Of a stretch of DNA of 9,075 bases, positions 5,245-9,075 are shown piece by piece. Below the pieces are notes generated by a model. That model was not told where the DNA came from and made no database searches. It saw nothing but the letters and a program-made list of their open reading frames with translations. Location of the stretch: positions 1-9,075 of the forward strand of contig CAMFLG010000097.1 of NCBI GenBank assembly GCA_945957495.1, in the 5' to 3' direction. Numbering within the stretch: the first letter of the stretch is position 1; each line of letters starts with the position of its first letter. Origin of the DNA: an uncultured Pseudorhodobacter sp. Its GTDB lineage: Bacteria; Pseudomonadota; Alphaproteobacteria; Rhodobacterales; Rhodobacteraceae. Position numbers and translations under genes: made by a program.

Positions 5245-6051
5245 TCATCGCAGACTGCGTAGAAAATGTCGCAGTACCCGTTCCAGTTTTGCCGCACCCA
5301 AGGGGGCCATCGCCTTGGTGTGTTCGTGGCTTATCTGTTCGTCCGACATTCCGGCGGCCATGTTGGTGATGGTGGAAATCGCCGCCACCCGCAGGCCCAG
5401 AAAGCGCGCAAGGATGACCTCCGGCACGGTGGACATGCCCACGGCGTCGCCGCCAAGGATCTTGATCGCGCGAATTTCGGCCGGGGTTTCGAACGAGGGG
5501 CCGGAATACCAGGCGTAAACGCCTTCGGGCAGGGCAACGCCCTCTGCCGCCGCGCTGGATTTCAGCGCCTGACGCAGATCGGCGTCGTGGGCGGTGGTCA
5601 TCGGCACAAAGCGCGCGTCGGTCTTTTCGCCGATCAGCGGGTTCAGCCCGGAAAAGTTGATGTGATCGTTCAACAGCATCAGATCACCCGGGCGGATATC
5701 GGGCCGCAAGCTGCCCGCCGCGTTGGTGGCCAGCAGGGCCGTGGCCCCCAGCGCCTGCAACACCGTCAGCGGCAAGCGCATCGCCGAAGGGTTGCCGTTT
5801 TCATAGTAATGCTCGCGCGCGCCGAACACGGCGACGCGCACGCCTTCCAGATCGCCGATCACCAGATTGGGATTGTGACCCGATACGCCGACATGCGGAA
5901 ACCCCGGCAGATCGGCGTAGGGGATGGCCACGCCTTCCACCGCCCCCGCCAGATGCCCCAGACCAGAGCCCAGGATCAGGCCCAGCCGCACCGGTTCTGC
6001 GCCCGCGCGGGCACGGATGGTGGCAAGGCAGTCTTCAACGTTCTTTGACAT
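5245..6051 (-). CDS. Purine nucleoside phosphorylase (trimeric, PunA/XapA class)
   Basis: A cytoplasmic enzyme that splits purine nucleosides with phosphate to free base and (deoxy)ribose-1-phosphate. The 268 residues fit the trimeric PNP/MTAP class. Visible motifs are LGLILGSGLG (23-32, phosphate loop with S29), SGHN (57-60), REHYYEN (79-85, H81), TNAAGSL (109-115), GPSFETPAEIR (184-194, E188), GMSTVPE (205-211) and TNMAAG (229-234). E188 and N230 occupy the places of human PNP Glu201 and Asn243, which points to 6-oxopurines (inosine, guanosine) rather than adenosine or methylthioadenosine. The ATG at 6051 lies inside the end of the upstream permease gene (17-bp overlap), with GGAGG eight bases before it. 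It is the last gene of the nucleoside-import operon, cleaving what the transporter delivers. It could equally be named punA, xapA or deoD-like, so no symbol is given. Confidence 0.92.
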   Translation of the reverse strand: MSKNVEDCLATIRARAGAEPVRLGLILGSGLGHLAGAVEGVAIPYADLPGFPHVGVSGHNPNLVIGDLEGVRVAVFGAREHYYENGNPSAMRLPLTVLQALGATALLATNAAGSLRPDIRPGDLMLLNDHINFSGLNPLIGEKTDARFVPMTTAHDADLRQALKSSAAAEGVALPEGVYAWYSGPSFETPAEIRAIKILGGDAVGMSTVPEVILARFLGLRVAAISTITNMAAGMSDEQISHEHTKAMAPLGAAKLERVLRHFLRSLR

Positions 6052-7003
6052 AGGGCTCGCCTCCTGCGCGCGGGGGAATGGCCTTGCCGACGAAGCCCGC
6101 CAGCACCAGCACCGTCAGGATATAGGGCAGTGCGTCCAGCATCGACACGGGAACCTTGCGCCCCACCACCGATTCCACCACATCCGGGCGCAGGGCCAGC
6201 GCCTGAAAGAACCCGAAGAGCATGGTTGCCCCCAGGGCCTGCCACGGCCGCCATTTCGCAAAGATCAGCGCGGCCAGCGCGATATAGCCGCGCCCGGCCG
6301 TCATCTCACGCCCGAAACCGGCTTGCAGGGCGGTGGCCATATAGGCCCCGGCGATGCCGCACAGCACGCCGGTGATCGCCACGGCGGCATAGCGCAGGCC
6401 CACCACCGACACCCCCGCCGTATCCACCGCCGCCGGGTTTTCACCCACTGCGCGCAGACGCAGGCCAAAGCGGGTGCGATACAGGATCCACCAGGTCAGC
6501 GGCACAAAGGCCATCGCGGCATAGACCAGAATCGAATGGCCCGAAATCACCTCGGCATAAAGCGGGCCGATCAGCGGCACGTCGCGGACCGCATCAACGA
6601 AGGGCAGGTTGATCGGGTTGAACCGCGCCGCCCCCTCCAACGGTGGGGTGCGCCCGCCCTGACCGAACAGCGCCTGCGCGATTAGCACCGTCATCCCCGA
6701 GGCCAGAAAGTTCAGCGCCACGCCGGAAATCAACTGATTGCCACGGAAGGTGATCGAGGCCACGCCATGCAGCGCGGCAAAGATCAACGAGGCGCCGATC
6801 CCGGCGAAAAGCCCGGCCCAGGCCGACCCGCTCATCGCGGCGACGGCGCCTGCGGCCATCGCGGCGGCCAGCATCTTGCCTTCCAGACCGATATCGAAAA
6901 TGCCCGACCGTTCGGAATACAGCCCCGCCAGACAGGCCAACAGCAACGGCGTGCCCAGACGCACGGTTGAGGCCAAGAGTTGCATCAGTGTCGCATAATC
7001 CAT
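6035..7003 (-). CDS. Nucleoside ABC transporter permease, second subunit (NupQ/YufQ-like)
   Basis: A 322-residue inner-membrane permease of the BPD_transp_2 family and one half of the channel of a BMP-type nucleoside importer. The hallmark segment after the first helix is RSGIFDIGLEGKM (32-44). About eight further hydrophobic segments follow, with a cytoplasmic ATPase-coupling region near RLRAVGENPAAVDTAGV (182-198) and a charged tail (PRAGGEPYVKER). The start is the ATG at 7003, overlapping the stop of the first permease as TAATG. The frame is open further upstream, but that part runs inside the first permease gene and has no membrane-protein character. Its last 17 bp contain the start of the PNP gene, so it is translationally coupled on both sides. 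Confidence 0.92.
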   Translation of the reverse strand: MDYATLMQLLASTVRLGTPLLLACLAGLYSERSGIFDIGLEGKMLAAAMAAGAVAAMSGSAWAGLFAGIGASLIFAALHGVASITFRGNQLISGVALNFLASGMTVLIAQALFGQGGRTPPLEGAARFNPINLPFVDAVRDVPLIGPLYAEVISGHSILVYAAMAFVPLTWWILYRTRFGLRLRAVGENPAAVDTAGVSVVGLRYAAVAITGVLCGIAGAYMATALQAGFGREMTAGRGYIALAALIFAKWRPWQALGATMLFGFFQALALRPDVVESVVGRKVPVSMLDALPYILTVLVLAGFVGKAIPPRAGGEPYVKER

Positions 7004-8148
7004 TACGCGACCCCCTTCTTGCCAAAGCTGAACACCCAGACCAGCAGCATCCGCACCATCTGATCCAGCGCCCCGGTGAACAGGATCACCAGACCCTGCA
7101 CCACAATCCGCATCTCTAGCGGGATCGTTGTGTTCAGGCCCAGCGCCGCGCCGCCCTGATAGAGGAACCCGAACAACAGCGCCGCCAGCAGCACGCCCAA
7201 GGGGTGATTGCGCCCCATCAGCGCCACCGCGATGCCGATGAACCCGGCCCCTTCGGCAGAGTTCTGCAGCAACCGTTCCGCCGCACCCATGACGTTGTTG
7301 ACAGCCATCATCCCCGAAAGCCCCCCGGAAATCAGCATGGCGATCATGGTGATCTTCACCGGGCTGATACCCGCGTATTGCGAGGCCTTTTCCGATTTGC
7401 CGAAGGCGCGGATCTGAAAGCCCAACCTTGTGCGCCACAGCAGGAACCACACGATCACACAGGCCGCCAGCGCGATGAACAGCGTCACGTTTGCAGGCAC
7501 GTTTGAATAAAGCTGTTCGCCCGCCGCGTTCAGCTTTGGCGAGCCGTCGGCGTTGACCTTGGCGAAAAAGCCCCGCAACAGCGGCATATCGCTCAGCGCG
7601 GGCAGGCTTGCGCCCTTTGGAAAGCGGGCCGAGGCCGGGTCCATCTGCCCCGGTGGGCGCAGCACATCGACCAGCATGTAAACGATCAGCGCCGCCGCGA
7701 TATAGTTGAACATGATCGTGGTGATCACGATATGGCTGCCGCGCTTGGCTTGCAGATAGGCCGGAACCGCCGCCCAAGCCGCGCCAAACGCCGCCGCCCC
7801 GATCGAGGCCGCCAGCAGAGCAACTGTCCAATGCGGCCAAGGCAGGGCCAGACAGACCAGCGCCACGCCCAAACCGCCCATCTGCGCCTGACCTTCACCG
7901 CCGATATTGAACAGTCCGGCATGGAAGGCCACGATCACACCCAGCCCGGTAAAGATGAAGCTGGTGGTGTAATACAGGGTGTAGCCCCAACCGCTGGCTG
8001 ATCCGAAGGCGCCTTTGACCATGATTGCCAATGCCTCGGACGGGCTTTGGCCGATGCCCAGCAGCACCAAGGCCGCGATGATGGCCGCCAGCAACAGGCT
8101 GACCAGCGGCACCAGCACCACATCGGCCCAGTTCGGAAGTTTTGTCAT
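7003..8148 (-). CDS. Nucleoside ABC transporter permease, first subunit (NupP/YufP-like)
   Basis: A 381-residue inner-membrane permease of the BPD_transp_2 family that pairs with the 322-residue permease downstream. After two N-terminal helices comes the family hallmark FHAGLFNIGGEGQ (75-87). Helices continue to about residue 160. A long hydrophilic, probably periplasmic, segment follows (about 164-220, with RPPGQMDPAS and KVNADGSPKLN), then further helices with the coupling region FQIRAFGKSEKASQYAG (244-260). This long loop matches the longer first-subunit type of nucleoside importers. The ATG at 8148 is one base after the ATPase gene's TAA, with a GGGGAAGG-type ribosome binding site inside the end of that gene. 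The two permeases differ in length and loops, so they probably form a heterodimer. Confidence 0.92.
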   Translation of the reverse strand: MTKLPNWADVVLVPLVSLLLAAIIAALVLLGIGQSPSEALAIMVKGAFGSASGWGYTLYYTTSFIFTGLGVIVAFHAGLFNIGGEGQAQMGGLGVALVCLALPWPHWTVALLAASIGAAAFGAAWAAVPAYLQAKRGSHIVITTIMFNYIAAALIVYMLVDVLRPPGQMDPASARFPKGASLPALSDMPLLRGFFAKVNADGSPKLNAAGEQLYSNVPANVTLFIALAACVIVWFLLWRTRLGFQIRAFGKSEKASQYAGISPVKITMIAMLISGGLSGMMAVNNVMGAAERLLQNSAEGAGFIGIAVALMGRNHPLGVLLAALLFGFLYQGGAALGLNTTIPLEMRIVVQGLVILFTGALDQMVRMLLVWVFSFGKKGVA

Positions 8149-8149
8149 G

Positions 8150-9075
<926 letters not shown>

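Noticed and set aside
4279..6048. Long plus-strand frames opposite the TauE/SafE and PNP genes
   Set aside because: Low-complexity Q/H/R/G-rich translations typical of antisense frames in G+C-rich genes; no recognisable motifs.
7003..7840. Upstream extension of the second permease frame (about 279 extra codons)
   Set aside because: The extension lies inside the first permease gene in another frame and has no hydrophobic helices; the ATG at 7003 with TAATG coupling and a family-like N-terminus is clearly the start.

Overview
This window is a high-G+C stretch of an alphaproteobacterial chromosome, most likely from the Rhodobacteraceae (Rhodobacter/Roseobacter group). The reasons are the codon usage, the alphaproteobacteria-type Alph_Pro_TM (TIGR02186) protein next to a TauE/SafE permease, and a G+C-rich hairpin cluster running into an ATATTTG...AGATGAAG element that I recall as a frequent intergenic sequence in that family. 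Assignments come from reading motifs; no database search was run.

Layout. Positions 1-635 hold no convincing gene. The first ~195 bases are visibly AT-richer and contain only a doubtful 35-codon minus-strand ORF. Next comes a 232-bp block bounded by 9-bp inverted repeats (196-427), then a chain of hairpins and 11-12-bp-phased CATACG repeats (466-636) forming the 3' flank of a minus-strand EamA/DMT transporter (636-1583). An 80-bp divergent intergenic region separates this from a plus-strand adenine deaminase gene, ade (1664-3364), which has a strong ribosome binding site and is followed by a perfect 22-bp palindrome. Everything from 3476 to the right edge is on the minus strand. Read in transcription order (right to left) it is: the C-terminal part of a nucleoside ABC transporter ATPase (cut by the window edge), two permeases, purine nucleoside phosphorylase, an ~80-bp gap with a perfect TTGACA box, a TauE/SafE permease, and a TIGR02186 protein.

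How the genes work together. The ATPase, two permeases and phosphorylase are tightly packed (1-nt gap, TAATG overlap, 17-bp overlap). They make a coherent import-and-cleave unit: nucleosides enter through a BMP-type ABC importer, and PNP splits inosine/guanosine to base plus ribose-1-phosphate. Adenine deaminase (adenine to hypoxanthine) nearby completes a purine-salvage neighbourhood, although it is transcribed separately in the opposite direction. The TauE/SafE-TIGR02186 pair is translationally coupled (ATGA) and is probably a separate function inserted between the two purine loci.

I found no CRISPR array, RNA gene, intact mobile element or clearly new multi-gene system. The less ordinary signals are the structured non-coding region at 196-636, the ade palindrome, and the degenerate second ATPase domain.
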